Assembly (NCBI GenBank): GCA_025361625.1
Contig: JANYKL010000078.1
Span: 1-64,000, forward strand
Source of the DNA: Acidobacteriaceae bacterium
GTDB taxonomy: Bacteria > Acidobacteriota > Terriglobia > Terriglobales > Acidobacteriaceae
Reading direction: 5' to 3'
Length of the DNA: 64,000 nt
Part shown: one piece after another, positions 35,265-44,659 of the stretch
Layout: every line of letters starts with the position of its first letter
Position numbering within the stretch: the stretch's first letter is position 1
Notes under the pieces: generated by a model
What the model was told of the DNA's origin: nothing
What the model saw: only the letters and a program-made list of their open reading frames with translations
Database searches by the model: none
Position numbers and translations under genes: made by a program

Positions 35265-36038
35265 TTAGATTTCAAATTCCAGCTTCATCCCGTCGAAAGC
35301 CAGTTTTACGCCTTCAGGCAGTAGCGCGTTGGTCTCCTCGTGCGGCAGATCGTGACAAATGTGGGTGAAGAATGTCCGCTTGGGTTGAACGGCCTCGACG
35401 ATCTTCAACGATTGTTCCACGGTGGAGTGTGTCGGATGCGGCTTGTAGCGCAGCGCATCGAGAAAAAGAATGTCGAGGTCGCGCAATTTTGCGATTGTCT
35501 CTTCCGGAACTTCGCTGTGATCGGTCAGATATGCGGCTGATCCGAATCGAAATCCGAGAATCGGAGTGACCCCGTGAATCACCGTCAAAGGCTCGAATCT
35601 CGCCCCGAAGAGTTCAAGCGTGCCGTCAATCGGATGCATCTCCACCTGAGGCAATCCCCCAAATTTGTAGGTTGGCTCGAAGATGTAGCGAAACATCGTA
35701 CGCATAAAATCGCACGCCGCAGGGGTCGCGAAAAGCGGCATCTTGCCTGGCTTGTGGAGATAAGTAAGCGGCCGGAGGTCGTCGATCCCTAGAATGTGAT
35801 CGGCGTGAGTGTGGGTATAAAACACGGCGTCGAGTTGTTGAATGTTTTCACGCAGCGCCTGTTCGCGAAAATCAGGAGTGCTGTCGATCATCACCTGCCG
35901 CCGGTTGTAGCCGATTAAGATTGATGGGCGTGTGCGGCGGTCCCGAGGGTCGCGCGAATGGCAGACGGCGCAGTCGCAGCCAATCGTTGGTACACCCATC
36001 GATGTGCCACTACCGAGAACCGTCAACGTTGCCTGCAT
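35265..36038 (-). CDS. PhnP-like metallo-beta-lactamase-fold hydrolase
   Basis: 257-residue phosphodiesterase-type hydrolase. GSGTSMGVPTIGCDCAVC (about 9-26) resembles the structural zinc region of PhnP, followed by the metal motif THTHADHILGIDDLR (about 75-89), YLTDHSEVPEE and FTHICHDLPHEE. The fold family also includes lipoate and cyclic-phosphate enzymes; no phosphonate genes are nearby, so the physiological substrate is open. Its ATG overlaps the upstream gene's TGA by one base. Confidence 0.86.
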   Translation of the reverse strand: MQATLTVLGSGTSMGVPTIGCDCAVCHSRDPRDRRTRPSILIGYNRRQVMIDSTPDFREQALRENIQQLDAVFYTHTHADHILGIDDLRPLTYLHKPGKMPLFATPAACDFMRTMFRYIFEPTYKFGGLPQVEMHPIDGTLELFGARFEPLTVIHGVTPILGFRFGSAAYLTDHSEVPEETIAKLRDLDILFLDALRYKPHPTHSTVEQSLKIVEAVQPKRTFFTHICHDLPHEETNALLPEGVKLAFDGMKLEFEI

Positions 36039-36664
36039 CAGCCCTTTGTGCCCGTGTGCTGCCCCGGCGTTTGCGGAGCCCTGGCGAGAGCATTCGTGAC
36101 TTCGACGTACGCCATGCGCAATTCATAGAGGCAGTTCTGAAGAAACCCTTTTTCCTTCGGAGTCAGGTTTCCCTTTGTTTTTTCTGAAATCATGTCCAGG
36201 GTATCGATCGTCTGTCGAGCGCCAATAAGGTCGACGCCCGGCTGTCCGCCCTGTTCATGCATCATTCCCATCTGCATCATCGCCGTCATATAAAGCGATG
36301 CCATAAAACGCTCGAAACTCATCTCGAGTTCTTTCGCGGAGTGCCCTTCGAGTTCCACGCTTTTGTCGAGATCGCGCGCTGACTGCTTGTAGGCATCATG
36401 TTGCGCTTGCTGTTCAGAATCGGTTGGAGGTTCCGGACCATCCAATTCGGATTCGGCTTCCGCTTCTGGAGCGCCCGAGGTTACGGGCTGCGCTTCCCCA
36501 GTAGGCGCAGCGGTCGGCGCCGGCGGATTCTCAAGTGCTACAGCAGCGGTTACGGGAATGGTAGAAACCTGCTCGTCGGTCGAGTCGCGAAGCTCTCCGT
36601 CCGAAGTGAACAGTCGCCGGTCGCTTACCTTAAATTCGCTTTCTTCTTTTCTTTTTTTAGCCAT
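36038..36664 (-). CDS. DUF1844-domain protein
   Basis: 208 residues. A charged N-terminus (AKKRKEESEFKVSDRRLF), an acidic Pro/Glu/Ala linker (about 45-95) and a C-terminal helical DUF1844 domain: FERFMASLYMTAMMQMGM (about 114-131), ARQTIDTLDMISEKTKGNL and FLQNCLYELRMAYVEV. The domain is common in acidobacteria and deltaproteobacteria; function unknown. It is the first gene of a probable three-gene minus-strand run with the PhnP-like hydrolase and ribF. Confidence 0.87.
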   Translation of the reverse strand: MAKKRKEESEFKVSDRRLFTSDGELRDSTDEQVSTIPVTAAVALENPPAPTAAPTGEAQPVTSGAPEAEAESELDGPEPPTDSEQQAQHDAYKQSARDLDKSVELEGHSAKELEMSFERFMASLYMTAMMQMGMMHEQGGQPGVDLIGARQTIDTLDMISEKTKGNLTPKEKGFLQNCLYELRMAYVEVTNALARAPQTPGQHTGTKG

Positions 36665-36799
36665 AGGATTGTCCTGACTGTCGTCCTGATATCGATGATT
36701 TGAAAACCTGAAATGATTTCAATCTTATTTGCGCCGAAGGCTTAGATTTTTAAGCGCCCCGGTGATGGTTCTGAATGATCGCCCCCGTCGTCGCTCCCG

Positions 36800-37858
36800 T
36801 CACTCGCTCCCGTCACTAGCTCGAATGACGGGGAGGGATGCCACCGTCAATTTCGCCGCTCCAGCAACCAATTCCTTGCCCGCCGCTTCACGCCGAAGGT
36901 ACCCGAGCGCCACGCTGCGATCTCCGTCAGCAAAAGGCAAGACCGCGCAGCTTGTCACTTCGCCGACTTGCTTCTCTCCGGCCACAATCTTCGTCCCTGC
37001 CTCCGGTAACGGTCCAGAGACTTCAAACGCCCCGAACTGACGATGCACCGCTCCTCGAGACCGAATTCGTTCCACAATTTCTTGCCCCAGATAGCAGCCC
37101 TTCGTGAAACTCAGCGCGCGATTCTGCCCGGTCTCTTGTGGCAGATCGCGATCGCGAATGTCGACTCCGAATTGAGGGATGCCTCGAGAAATACGAAAAG
37201 CGTTAAGAGCTTCCGCACTCACGGGCAGTCCACACTGCCGTCCGAGTTCCTGCCAAAGTTGATCGCGATGTTCATGTTCTATCCAAACTCGCCACGAGTC
37301 GCCCAATTCTTCTTCCGAACGAACGACGGTAATTGGAATCTCGCGCCACCGCGTCTCGACAAATTGCAAACCCGTAAACTCAGGAACGACGATGCCGGAG
37401 CCCTCTAGAACTTCTCTCGCCTTCGAACCCGTCAAACCAATGGATGAGAGCAACTCAGTAAGGTCGGTAATCTCCACGTCGTCCGCAATGATGTAGCGAT
37501 CGAACAACTGAAGAACTTTTTCTCGTTGCCCGCTTTCGGTCTCAACCAGCAGAGATTCGCCGCGTTGAAATGCGTAAAGATCGGCCTGAATCCGGCCCTG
37601 AGCGTTGAGTACAAAAGAATAGACACCTTGATTCCTGGCGAGATCACGAACGTTGTTCGAGATCATTCCGTTGAGCCAGCGCACCCGGTCCCCGCCGGTA
37701 ATGGCTAGCTTGGCCTGTCCGCTCAGATCGTAAATCGCGCACCCCGAAAGCAAGGCCGCAAACTCCACGCGCGTCGATTCGCCTAAGCCAGCGGGCGTTG
37801 CGCTATCGTTAAAATTGGCGTCCGCGGACGCCGCAACAGAGGTCATAGGCTCACCCAT
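36800..37858 (-). CDS. ygfZ: YgfZ/GcvT-like folate-binding protein
   Basis: Folate-dependent protein that helps maintain iron-sulfur enzymes, 352 residues. The signature K-G-C-Y-L-G-Q-E is present in FTKGCYLGQEIVERIRSRG (about 255-273), with GDRVRWLNGMISNNVRDL (about 56-73) and FRISRGIPQFGVDI. The start may be the first ATG or one four codons later. The 3' end lies in a repetitive stretch of CTCCCGTCACT-like units. Confidence 0.9.
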   Translation of the reverse strand: MGEPMTSVAASADANFNDSATPAGLGESTRVEFAALLSGCAIYDLSGQAKLAITGGDRVRWLNGMISNNVRDLARNQGVYSFVLNAQGRIQADLYAFQRGESLLVETESGQREKVLQLFDRYIIADDVEITDLTELLSSIGLTGSKAREVLEGSGIVVPEFTGLQFVETRWREIPITVVRSEEELGDSWRVWIEHEHRDQLWQELGRQCGLPVSAEALNAFRISRGIPQFGVDIRDRDLPQETGQNRALSFTKGCYLGQEIVERIRSRGAVHRQFGAFEVSGPLPEAGTKIVAGEKQVGEVTSCAVLPFADGDRSVALGYLRREAAGKELVAGAAKLTVASLPVIRASDGSE

Positions 37859-37903
37859 GATTATATCGAAGTGACAATATGGACATGACTATATCGACGT
37901 GAC
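37859..37903. repeat. Duplicated 17-bp unit upstream of ygfZ
   Basis: GATTATATCGAAGTGAC (37859-37875) recurs as GACTATATCGACGTGAC (37887-37903) with 11 bp between. It occupies the region where the ygfZ promoter and ribosome site should lie. The rest of the gap to 38067 shows nothing recognisable. Confidence 0.6.
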
Positions 37904-38067
37904 CAAAGCGAGGCCGCGCCGACGGGCCGCCAATACCCTTTCGTAGAAACCTAGGATGCACGTGTGCCACGTCTCCTCGGCCAGAAGTCAAAGCACAATC
38001 GTCTCGACCAATACCCCATCCGCCGCGGTGGTTTCTGAACTGTTCTGCCCTGTGCTAACGTGCCAAC

Positions 38068-39153
38068 GTGGCCGCTCTTAAAAAGATTGCCGCGATTCCG
38101 GGCGATGGCATCGGGCAAGAAGTCATTCCGCAAGCGCTTAAGGTCGTGCAAGCGACCGGAGCGGCAATTGAGTTCACCCAATTCGATTGGGGCGCCGATC
38201 GCTTCCTCGCCGACTCGACCACCGTCCCAACGGATGGTTTCACCATGCTGGCGCGCGATTTCGAGGCCATTCTCGTCGGCGCTTTTGGGGACCCCCGCAT
38301 CGCTTCGAATATTCATGCCAAGGAAATCCTCTTGGGCATGCGCACCAAGATGGACCTTTTTGCCAACGTCCGACCCGTGCGTTTGATGGATGAATCGCTG
38401 TGTCCCCTGAAATCCGTGAAGCCGGAAGATCTGGACTTCACCGTCATCCGCGAAAATACCGAGGGTGTGTACGGCGATTCCGGCGGAGTGTTCAAGCTGG
38501 GAACTCCAGACGAAGTTGCCATCCAGGAGGACATCAACACCCGAAAAGGAGTGGAGCGAATCATTCGTTATGCCTTCGAATATTGTTCGAACAGCAAGAA
38601 AATGAATGGTTCGCCGCGGCGTCGTGTGCTGATGTGTGACAAGTCGAACGCAATGACTCACGCCGGCGGATTGTGGCAGCGAACCTTTAAAGACGTCGCC
38701 CGCGATTTTCCGAAGATTGAGACCCAACACATGTACGTCGACGCCTTGTGCATGCAAATGGTGCGAGATCCGCGCAACTTTGACGTAATTGTGACCAATA
38801 ATATGTTTGGCGACATCATCACCGATCTTGCTGCCGGCCTTCAAGGTGGGCTGGGAGTAGCGGCCAGCGGAAATCTGCGTCCTCGGCACACTTCCATGTT
38901 CGAACCCGTTCACGGTTCGGCCCCGCCGATCGCCGGCAAGAACGTGGCGAATCCACTTGGAGCAATCTTGACCGCAGCCATGATGTTGGCGCACCTCGGT
39001 CTCGACCAACCCGCCCGCAAAATCGAATCGGCCGTGCTTGCCGCCGTGCGCGAAAAAAAGACTACCGCGGACATCGGCGGCACTCTCGGCACCGAGCAAG
39101 CCGGAGAGTGGATCGCAAGCAAAGTTTCGACCAGTAAAGATCTCGACTACTAA
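38068..39153 (+). CDS. leuB: Isocitrate/isopropylmalate dehydrogenase-family protein
   Basis: NAD(P)-dependent beta-decarboxylating dehydrogenase, 361 residues. IPGDGIGQEVIPQALKVV (about 9-26), LGMRTKMDLFANVRPVRL (about 90-107), VIRENTEGVYGDSGG (about 128-142), CDKSNAMTH (about 191-199) and VTNNMFGDIITDLAAGLQGG (about 242-261) are clear. Annotated as LeuB it would serve leucine synthesis; the ANVRPVRL and ENTEG details are shared with tartrate/malate dehydrogenases, so the symbol is tentative. No leuC/leuD nearby. GTG start. Confidence 0.82.
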   Translation: MAALKKIAAIPGDGIGQEVIPQALKVVQATGAAIEFTQFDWGADRFLADSTTVPTDGFTMLARDFEAILVGAFGDPRIASNIHAKEILLGMRTKMDLFANVRPVRLMDESLCPLKSVKPEDLDFTVIRENTEGVYGDSGGVFKLGTPDEVAIQEDINTRKGVERIIRYAFEYCSNSKKMNGSPRRRVLMCDKSNAMTHAGGLWQRTFKDVARDFPKIETQHMYVDALCMQMVRDPRNFDVIVTNNMFGDIITDLAAGLQGGLGVAASGNLRPRHTSMFEPVHGSAPPIAGKNVANPLGAILTAAMMLAHLGLDQPARKIESAVLAAVREKKTTADIGGTLGTEQAGEWIASKVSTSKDLDY

Positions 39154-39167
39154 GCTCGACCACTAAA
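39142..39167 (+). repeat. 13-bp duplication spanning the dehydrogenase stop codon
   Basis: CTCGACTACTAAG (39142-39154) is repeated as CTCGACCACTAAA (39155-39167). The first copy contains the last codons and the TAA stop of the dehydrogenase gene. Confidence 0.65.
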
Positions 39168-39193
39168 GATTAAGTCTGCCAATACGAGGGAGC

Positions 39194-40822
39194 ATGAAAG
39201 TCGTGAATGTTTCTGGCCGCGCTCTTTTTTTGTCCTTAACATTAACGTCTTTTGCATTTCTCGCGGTTTTTGCAGCAACTTGCGGCGACGCGTGGAGTCA
39301 ACTGGATCGTCCAGAAGGTCCGCCGGCCGAAGATCGACCCGCTCCATCCGCGAGAGGCTCGCAACCGAACCCCGAGCCCCCAGCTCTCGAAAAGGTCGCG
39401 CCCGAAAAAATCATCTCTCCCAAAGAAGCGAAAGAACTATTCCGCTCTGTCGATGAAATTTTGCAATTTGCGAGCGAAGATACCGGGCTCCCGATCAAGC
39501 GAAAGGTTAACCGCAGACTAACCAAGCGAGATGAAGTGCAAGCCTATATCGAAAAAAACCTCCGCGAAGATAAGGACGCACAGCGCCTCGAGCGCTCATC
39601 CGCGGTCTTGAAAAAATTCGGCCTACTGCCTCGCAACTTCAATCTTTCTACATTCCTCGTGCAGATGCTGCGCGAGCAGGTCGCGGGATATTACGACCCG
39701 AAGACGACCTCAATCAACCTGTTGAACTGGCTCGATCAGGATCAGCAAAAGCCGGTGCTTGCCCATGAATTGACGCACGCGCTGCAAGACCAATCGTTCG
39801 GCCTCGAAAAGTTCATGAAATCTCCGGAGGATGACGACTCCGCTAAGAGGTCGAAAACTCCGACCATCGACGACATTCGAACCGATGAGCAAAGTTCAGC
39901 GAGACAAGCAGTCGTCGAAGGCCAGGCGATGGTCGTTCTTCTTGATTACACCCTCGCGCCCACCGGCAAAACGCTCCTCGACTCTCCGCAGATCGTTGAA
40001 GCTTTAAAGCAGGGCATGCTGGTGGGGTCAGCTGATTCACCCGCCTTTCGCGATGCGCCGATTTTTTTAAAAGAAGAGTTGACCTTCCCCTACCGCTTCG
40101 GGCTCGATTTCACCGCCGCTCTGCTCAAGGCCGGCGGCAAGCAACTCGCCTATGCCGGCGCCTTCACGAACCCTCCAAAGACGACCCGCGAAATCATGGA
40201 GCCTCAAACATATCTGGAGCGCGAAACGCTCGAACCTTTAAAAATTATCGACATGCAGAAAGATTTCAAAGACTACGACGCTTTCGATATCGGAGCGATG
40301 GGAGAATTTGACGTCGACATTCTTGTCGAGCAATTCGGCGGGCGGGACGAGGCGGATGCGATCTATCCGGAATGGCGGGGCGGATACTATTTCGCCGGAA
40401 AATCGAAGGCAGACAAGAATGCTCCCATCGTCATCTGTTACGTGTCCCGCTGGTCCGACGCGTCGAAGGCGGCGGAATTCGCGGCGGTCTATGCCAAATC
40501 ACTCGCGAAACGCTATGACAAACGGCAAGGTCTTGGCGCGGATGGCAAGATCGAGGAGGCCGCCCCTCCGCCCGAGTCATGGCGCACGCTGCGAGGTCGC
40601 CACGCCTGGCTTACCGAAGAAGGAGTTGTAACCATCGAGGTTCGCGATGACACCGTGATGGTAAGCGAAGGCTTCGATGCCGCAACGACCGAGCGTGCCA
40701 CCGATGACCTTTGGCCGTCAGAGGATAGGAACCAGCATGAAAGCGACAAGAAAGATCGCGACAAGCATGATGGCGACAAGAATGACAACAAAGTCCAGCA
40801 GCCTTCGCCCGTTAACCCATAA
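39194..40822 (+). CDS. Secreted zincin-type putative metallopeptidase
   Basis: 542 residues. A signal peptide (FLSLTLTSFAFLAVFAATC, to about 36) leads to a Pro-rich linker and a domain with the zinc motif HELTHALQDQ (HExxH at about 193-197) preceded by YYDPKTTSINLLNW, as in uncharacterised secreted zincins. Further conserved-looking parts are LTFPYRFGLDFTAALLKAGG (about 296-315) and DIGAMGEFDVDILVEQFGG. The C-terminal 30 residues are a highly charged KKDRDKHDGDKNDNK repeat. A third zinc ligand cannot be assigned. Substrate unknown. Confidence 0.82.
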   Translation: MKVVNVSGRALFLSLTLTSFAFLAVFAATCGDAWSQLDRPEGPPAEDRPAPSARGSQPNPEPPALEKVAPEKIISPKEAKELFRSVDEILQFASEDTGLPIKRKVNRRLTKRDEVQAYIEKNLREDKDAQRLERSSAVLKKFGLLPRNFNLSTFLVQMLREQVAGYYDPKTTSINLLNWLDQDQQKPVLAHELTHALQDQSFGLEKFMKSPEDDDSAKRSKTPTIDDIRTDEQSSARQAVVEGQAMVVLLDYTLAPTGKTLLDSPQIVEALKQGMLVGSADSPAFRDAPIFLKEELTFPYRFGLDFTAALLKAGGKQLAYAGAFTNPPKTTREIMEPQTYLERETLEPLKIIDMQKDFKDYDAFDIGAMGEFDVDILVEQFGGRDEADAIYPEWRGGYYFAGKSKADKNAPIVICYVSRWSDASKAAEFAAVYAKSLAKRYDKRQGLGADGKIEEAAPPPESWRTLRGRHAWLTEEGVVTIEVRDDTVMVSEGFDAATTERATDDLWPSEDRNQHESDKKDRDKHDGDKNDNKVQQPSPVNP

Positions 40823-40839
40823 AAACCGTCTTGTATAAT
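40811..40839 (+). promoter_or_regulatory. Probable promoter of mtnP
   Basis: A perfect TATAAT (40834-40839) with a weak -35 GTTAAC 17 bp upstream (40811-40816) lies 50 bp before the mtnP start. Confidence 0.5.
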
Positions 40840-40889
40840 CACAAGTTCTCAGAACTTCGGCGAGATCCCCGGTTCAATCAGGAGCGCAA

Positions 40890-41753
40890 TTGCAGCAAGC
40901 GGAGATAGGAATTATTGGCGGCAGTGGTCTGTATCACATGCCGGGATTCAAGGATCCATACGAGCAACGGCAGCAAACGCCCTTCGGCGATCCATCTGAC
41001 TCGTATATTCTGGGAAGCCTCGCCGGACGCAAAGTTGCCTTCCTCGCCCGCCACGCGCGTGGGCACAAGCTCCTGCCAAGTGAATTAAATTTCCGCGCCA
41101 ACATTTACGGATTTAAGCAGCTTGGAGTGGAGAGGATCATTTCCGTTTCAGCCGTCGGCTCTCTAAAAGAGGAGCACAAGCCTCTCGACTTCGTGATCCC
41201 CGATCAATTCTTTGACCGCACGCGCCATCGCATTGACACTTTTTTCGGAGACGGGATCGTTGCCCATGTTGGCTTTGGCGATCCCGTGTGCGGAGAGATG
41301 ACAAACATTATCAACCAGGCCTGCGCCTCCGCGAACGTCACCGGAAAACTCGGCGGCACCTACGTTTGCATGGAGGGCCCGCAGTTCTCGACCAAGGCAG
41401 AATCCAACGTCTATCGCAGCTGGGGAGCTGATGTCGTTGGCATGACCAACCTGCAGGAAGCGAAATTGGCGCGCGAAGCGGAGATCTGCTACGCGACCGT
41501 TGCCATGGTGACGGACTACGACTGCTGGCATCCGCACCACGACTCCGTAACCGTAGACCAGATAGTCGCGGTGCTTACCAAAAATGCCGAAAACGCTGCA
41601 ATGGTTGTGCAGCACTCGGTCGCGGCAATGCCAACTGCCCGATCCTGCAAGTGTGGATCAGCTCTCGCTCACGCCATTCTTACCGATCCCGCGAAAATTC
41701 CATTGGCCACAAAGAATAAGCTCAAGCTGATCTTAGAGAAATATTTGACCTAA
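40890..41753 (+). CDS. mtnP: S-methyl-5'-thioadenosine phosphorylase
   Basis: Purine salvage enzyme splitting 5'-methylthioadenosine into adenine and methylthioribose-1-phosphate; 287 residues. [15 protein letters not shown] (about 6-20), [20 protein letters not shown] (about 51-70, phosphate site), [19 protein letters not shown] and [20 protein letters not shown] are all present. Start is TTG 40890 with CAGGAG 5 nt before it. A PfkB-type sugar kinase follows after 163 bp, which suggests a nucleoside or sugar salvage pair. Confidence 0.93.
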   Translation: MQQAEIGIIGGSGLYHMPGFKDPYEQRQQTPFGDPSDSYILGSLAGRKVAFLARHARGHKLLPSELNFRANIYGFKQLGVERIISVSAVGSLKEEHKPLDFVIPDQFFDRTRHRIDTFFGDGIVAHVGFGDPVCGEMTNIINQACASANVTGKLGGTYVCMEGPQFSTKAESNVYRSWGADVVGMTNLQEAKLAREAEICYATVAMVTDYDCWHPHHDSVTVDQIVAVLTKNAENAAMVVQHSVAAMPTARSCKCGSALAHAILTDPAKIPLATKNKLKLILEKYLT

Positions 41754-41916
41754 TCATCGCTGCCCGGCAGGGCGCTGTCTGATTTCGCTATTCGCGATAA
41801 CGAGTATTGTTAATCAGTATTTTCAATCAGAGTTTTTTCAGTAGTCGGTACTTTGAATCTAGTCTTACTCTTACTGCCGACTTACTGCGCCTTACAGCTT
41901 TTTATTGCGGAGAATC

Positions 41917-42840
41917 ATGAGCATTCTGGTCGTAGGTTCCGTCGCATTCGACACCATCGCCACGCCTTCCGGACGAGTGACAGATATCCTCGGAGGAGCC
42001 GCCACGTACTTCTCTTTGGCAGCCAGCTATTTCACCGAGGTGCGAGTTGTTGCTGTCGTTGGAGACGATTTCACCGCCGAGAACGAAGCCGTCTTCACCA
42101 AACGCGGGATCGACACTCGCGGAATCGAGCGAACGAAGGGAAAAAGTTTTCGCTGGGGAGGCCGGTACCTCGATAATCTCAATGAAGCCAAAACTGACTT
42201 TACCGAACTGAACGTGTTCGAGAAATTTCAGCCGCGAATTCCCAAAGAATACGCCGATACCCAGTTCCTCTTTCTCGCAAACATTCATCCATCGCTTCAA
42301 CTGGCGGTCAGGCAAGAAATGAACAAAGTGAGCTTGACCGGCGGCGACACCATGAATTTCTGGATTCAAGGAACGCCTGACGAATTAAAACAAACTTTGA
42401 AGTCGGTTGACGTTTTGCTCATCAATGACACCGAGACGAAAATGCTGGCCGCAGAAAAGAATCTTTTGCGCGCCGCCAATAAGGTTATCGCTCTGGGGCC
42501 AAAGGCGCTGGTCGTGAAGCACGGCGAATACGGCGCCACGATATTTTTCCGCGAAAACGCTTTCGGAGTCGGGTCCCATCCTTTTCGCGCTCCTGCCTTG
42601 CCTATCGACGAGGTCAAAGACCCCACCGGCGCGGGCGATTCCTTTGCCGGAGGCTTCTTGGGTTACATCGCCTCTCAAGGCGAGATCAATCGCGAAGTGT
42701 TGAAGCGGGCCTTATTTTACGGTGGCGTGATGGGATCATTCGCCGTGGAGCGCTTTGGAACAGAGCGCCTGCAACAGTTATCCCGCGAAGAAATCGATGC
42801 CCGCTTTGAAATCTTTCGCGAACTCACTCACCTGGATTAG
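41917..42840 (+). CDS. PfkB-family carbohydrate/nucleoside kinase
   Basis: Ribokinase-superfamily kinase, 307 residues. The N-terminal GSVAFDTI, the GGAATYFSLAASYF segment (about 26-39) and the C-terminal anion-hole signature DEVKDPTGAGDSFAGGFLGY (about 232-251) with catalytic Asp are intact. Substrate unknown; position after mtnP suggests adenosine or methylthioribose-related chemistry (inference). ATG 41917 with GCGGAG upstream was chosen over an ATG four codons earlier. Confidence 0.88.
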   Translation: MSILVVGSVAFDTIATPSGRVTDILGGAATYFSLAASYFTEVRVVAVVGDDFTAENEAVFTKRGIDTRGIERTKGKSFRWGGRYLDNLNEAKTDFTELNVFEKFQPRIPKEYADTQFLFLANIHPSLQLAVRQEMNKVSLTGGDTMNFWIQGTPDELKQTLKSVDVLLINDTETKMLAAEKNLLRAANKVIALGPKALVVKHGEYGATIFFRENAFGVGSHPFRAPALPIDEVKDPTGAGDSFAGGFLGYIASQGEINREVLKRALFYGGVMGSFAVERFGTERLQQLSREEIDARFEIFRELTHLD

Positions 42841-42868
42841 CTTGGCGTGCTGGATAACGTTCGATAAA

Positions 42869-44596
42869 GTGAAAAAGCAAAAGCGCGACGCTATCGTGAC
42901 AAAACAAGCCGGCACCCCGCCCGACATTAGTGTTGCGCAGCTCGGCGGCTTGGCCTTGCTAACTTCTCTCTTCTCTTTTTTTTATTACTACCAGCATCAC
43001 GACCTTCTTCTTTATGGAGACGCCGTTGCTCATATCAACATTGCTCGCCGCGTGTTCGACTCTCAAACCCCCGGATTACTCCAGTTGGGCACCGTGTGGC
43101 TCCCACTGCCTCATCTGCTTATGATCCCGTTTGTTTTCGCCGATAAGTTATGGCAAAACGGCGCCGGAGGATCTTTTCCCTCAATGGTCGCCTATGTGTT
43201 CGGCGTAGTCGGGATCTTTCAACTGGTGCGAGGCTTTCTCGCCTCTAATCTGGTCGAGAAGCCAGAAGAAAAGATGGCGGCGTCGGTTGGGGCGTGGATT
43301 GCCGCGTTCGTCTACGCCGCGAATCCGAACCTGATCTACCTCCAGACGACTGCGATGACCGAATCGCTTTATCTTTGTCTGTTCATCTGGGCAGTTGTTT
43401 TTTTTGCCAGGTTTCTCGAATTATCGAGCCGTGAAAACTCGCTAAGCCATTCCAAAGCGCACACCAAGACAACAGCGATGAATGATCTCATGCGTTGTGG
43501 ATTATGTCTCGCGGCAGCTGAACTGACTCGATACGACGGATGGTTTCTGGCTGGTGGGCTCGCAATTTGCGTCCTCGCTTCCGTGGCGGCCAGAAATATC
43601 AGCAGCGATCGAAACGACATCCGCACAGCTCGAAAATTCGCCAGTATGTTTCTTGGGATTATCGCTTGCCCCCCGCTGCTATGGCTCGCCTACAACCGTG
43701 CCATCTACGGCAATGCTCTTGAATTCGCCACCGGATCGTTCTCAGCCAAAGCCATCCAGTCGAGGGTCAATGCGCCCAACCCCGCCCTGCACAACCTGCT
43801 CACCGCCGGCACATACTTTTTGAAATCGGCGCAATTGAATATGGCCGCAGCGAACTGGGGCCGCCTCTGGCTCGCCGCTGCGATCTGCGCGCTTCTCCTC
43901 ATCACATTCAAAATGCGCCGACGCGCATTGCCGTTCTCTTGCCTGTTGCTTCCAATACCTTTTTACGCATATTCCATTGCCTATGGATCGGTGCCGATTC
44001 ACGTTTCTACCTGGTGGCCGTTCGCCACTTTTAACCAGCGCTATGGTCTTCAACTGCTTCCGCTCTTCGCAGTCTCCGCCGGATTGCTGGCCGCTTTTCT
44101 GTTCCGGTTGAGCGCCGGTCAAAGACACAGATGGAAAATTGCGACAGCTCTTCTCGCCTTAGTGGTGGTCAGTTACGCGTCCGTATGGCGAGCCGAGCCG
44201 CAATGTTTTACTGAAGCGCGCAGAAATTGGGCGCTGCGACACCCGCTGAACGCTTCTGTGCAGCGCTTGATTGCCACCTTCCCGCATCAATCTATCTACC
44301 TGATGGATCTGAGCGAACACGTGGGCGTAATGGAGCAGGCTGGCATTCCGCTACGCCAGGTGATCAACAGCGAAAACCGGCGCTTATGGATGAGGCCGGA
44401 CGACCCAAATGGGGTGTGGGAGAGGGCTTTGGCTGATCCCGTCAGGCATGTGGACTTCGTGATTGCCTTCGATGGTGACCTGGTAGACAGGTTGGTCGAC
44501 AAGTCAAATCTTTTCGAATATGCGGAACTGGATGCAAGCGGACAAGGGTCGGCAAAGATTTATGCCACTAACCGCCTGCCGGCGCACGCGCAGTAA
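42869..44596 (+). CDS. Polytopic membrane protein, possible GT-C glycosyltransferase
   Basis: About 575 residues with roughly ten hydrophobic helices. The first loop has YYQHHDLLLYGDAVAHINIA followed by TPGLLQLGTVWLPLPHLL, resembling the acidic first-loop motif of GT39/GT83-type polyprenyl-sugar transferases (dolichol-phosphate-mannose-like). The C-terminal 110 residues are soluble (LDASGQGSAKIYATNRL). The start is unclear: GTG 42869 or GTG 42896, neither with a good ribosome site; the frame is open well upstream into the kinase gene. Family assignment is moderate. Confidence 0.72.
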   Translation: MKKQKRDAIVTKQAGTPPDISVAQLGGLALLTSLFSFFYYYQHHDLLLYGDAVAHINIARRVFDSQTPGLLQLGTVWLPLPHLLMIPFVFADKLWQNGAGGSFPSMVAYVFGVVGIFQLVRGFLASNLVEKPEEKMAASVGAWIAAFVYAANPNLIYLQTTAMTESLYLCLFIWAVVFFARFLELSSRENSLSHSKAHTKTTAMNDLMRCGLCLAAAELTRYDGWFLAGGLAICVLASVAARNISSDRNDIRTARKFASMFLGIIACPPLLWLAYNRAIYGNALEFATGSFSAKAIQSRVNAPNPALHNLLTAGTYFLKSAQLNMAAANWGRLWLAAAICALLLITFKMRRRALPFSCLLLPIPFYAYSIAYGSVPIHVSTWWPFATFNQRYGLQLLPLFAVSAGLLAAFLFRLSAGQRHRWKIATALLALVVVSYASVWRAEPQCFTEARRNWALRHPLNASVQRLIATFPHQSIYLMDLSEHVGVMEQAGIPLRQVINSENRRLWMRPDDPNGVWERALADPVRHVDFVIAFDGDLVDRLVDKSNLFEYAELDASGQGSAKIYATNRLPAHAQ

Positions 44597-44659
44597 TTCG
44601 GCACATGTCTCGCAAATTCGGGGCTGGTGATAAAATCCGCAGCTAATCGGCGTAAAATC

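Noticed and set aside
37951..39099. 382-codon minus-strand frame opposite the isopropylmalate-dehydrogenase-family gene
   Set aside because: Antisense shadow of a well-conserved gene; no motifs and no ribosome site.
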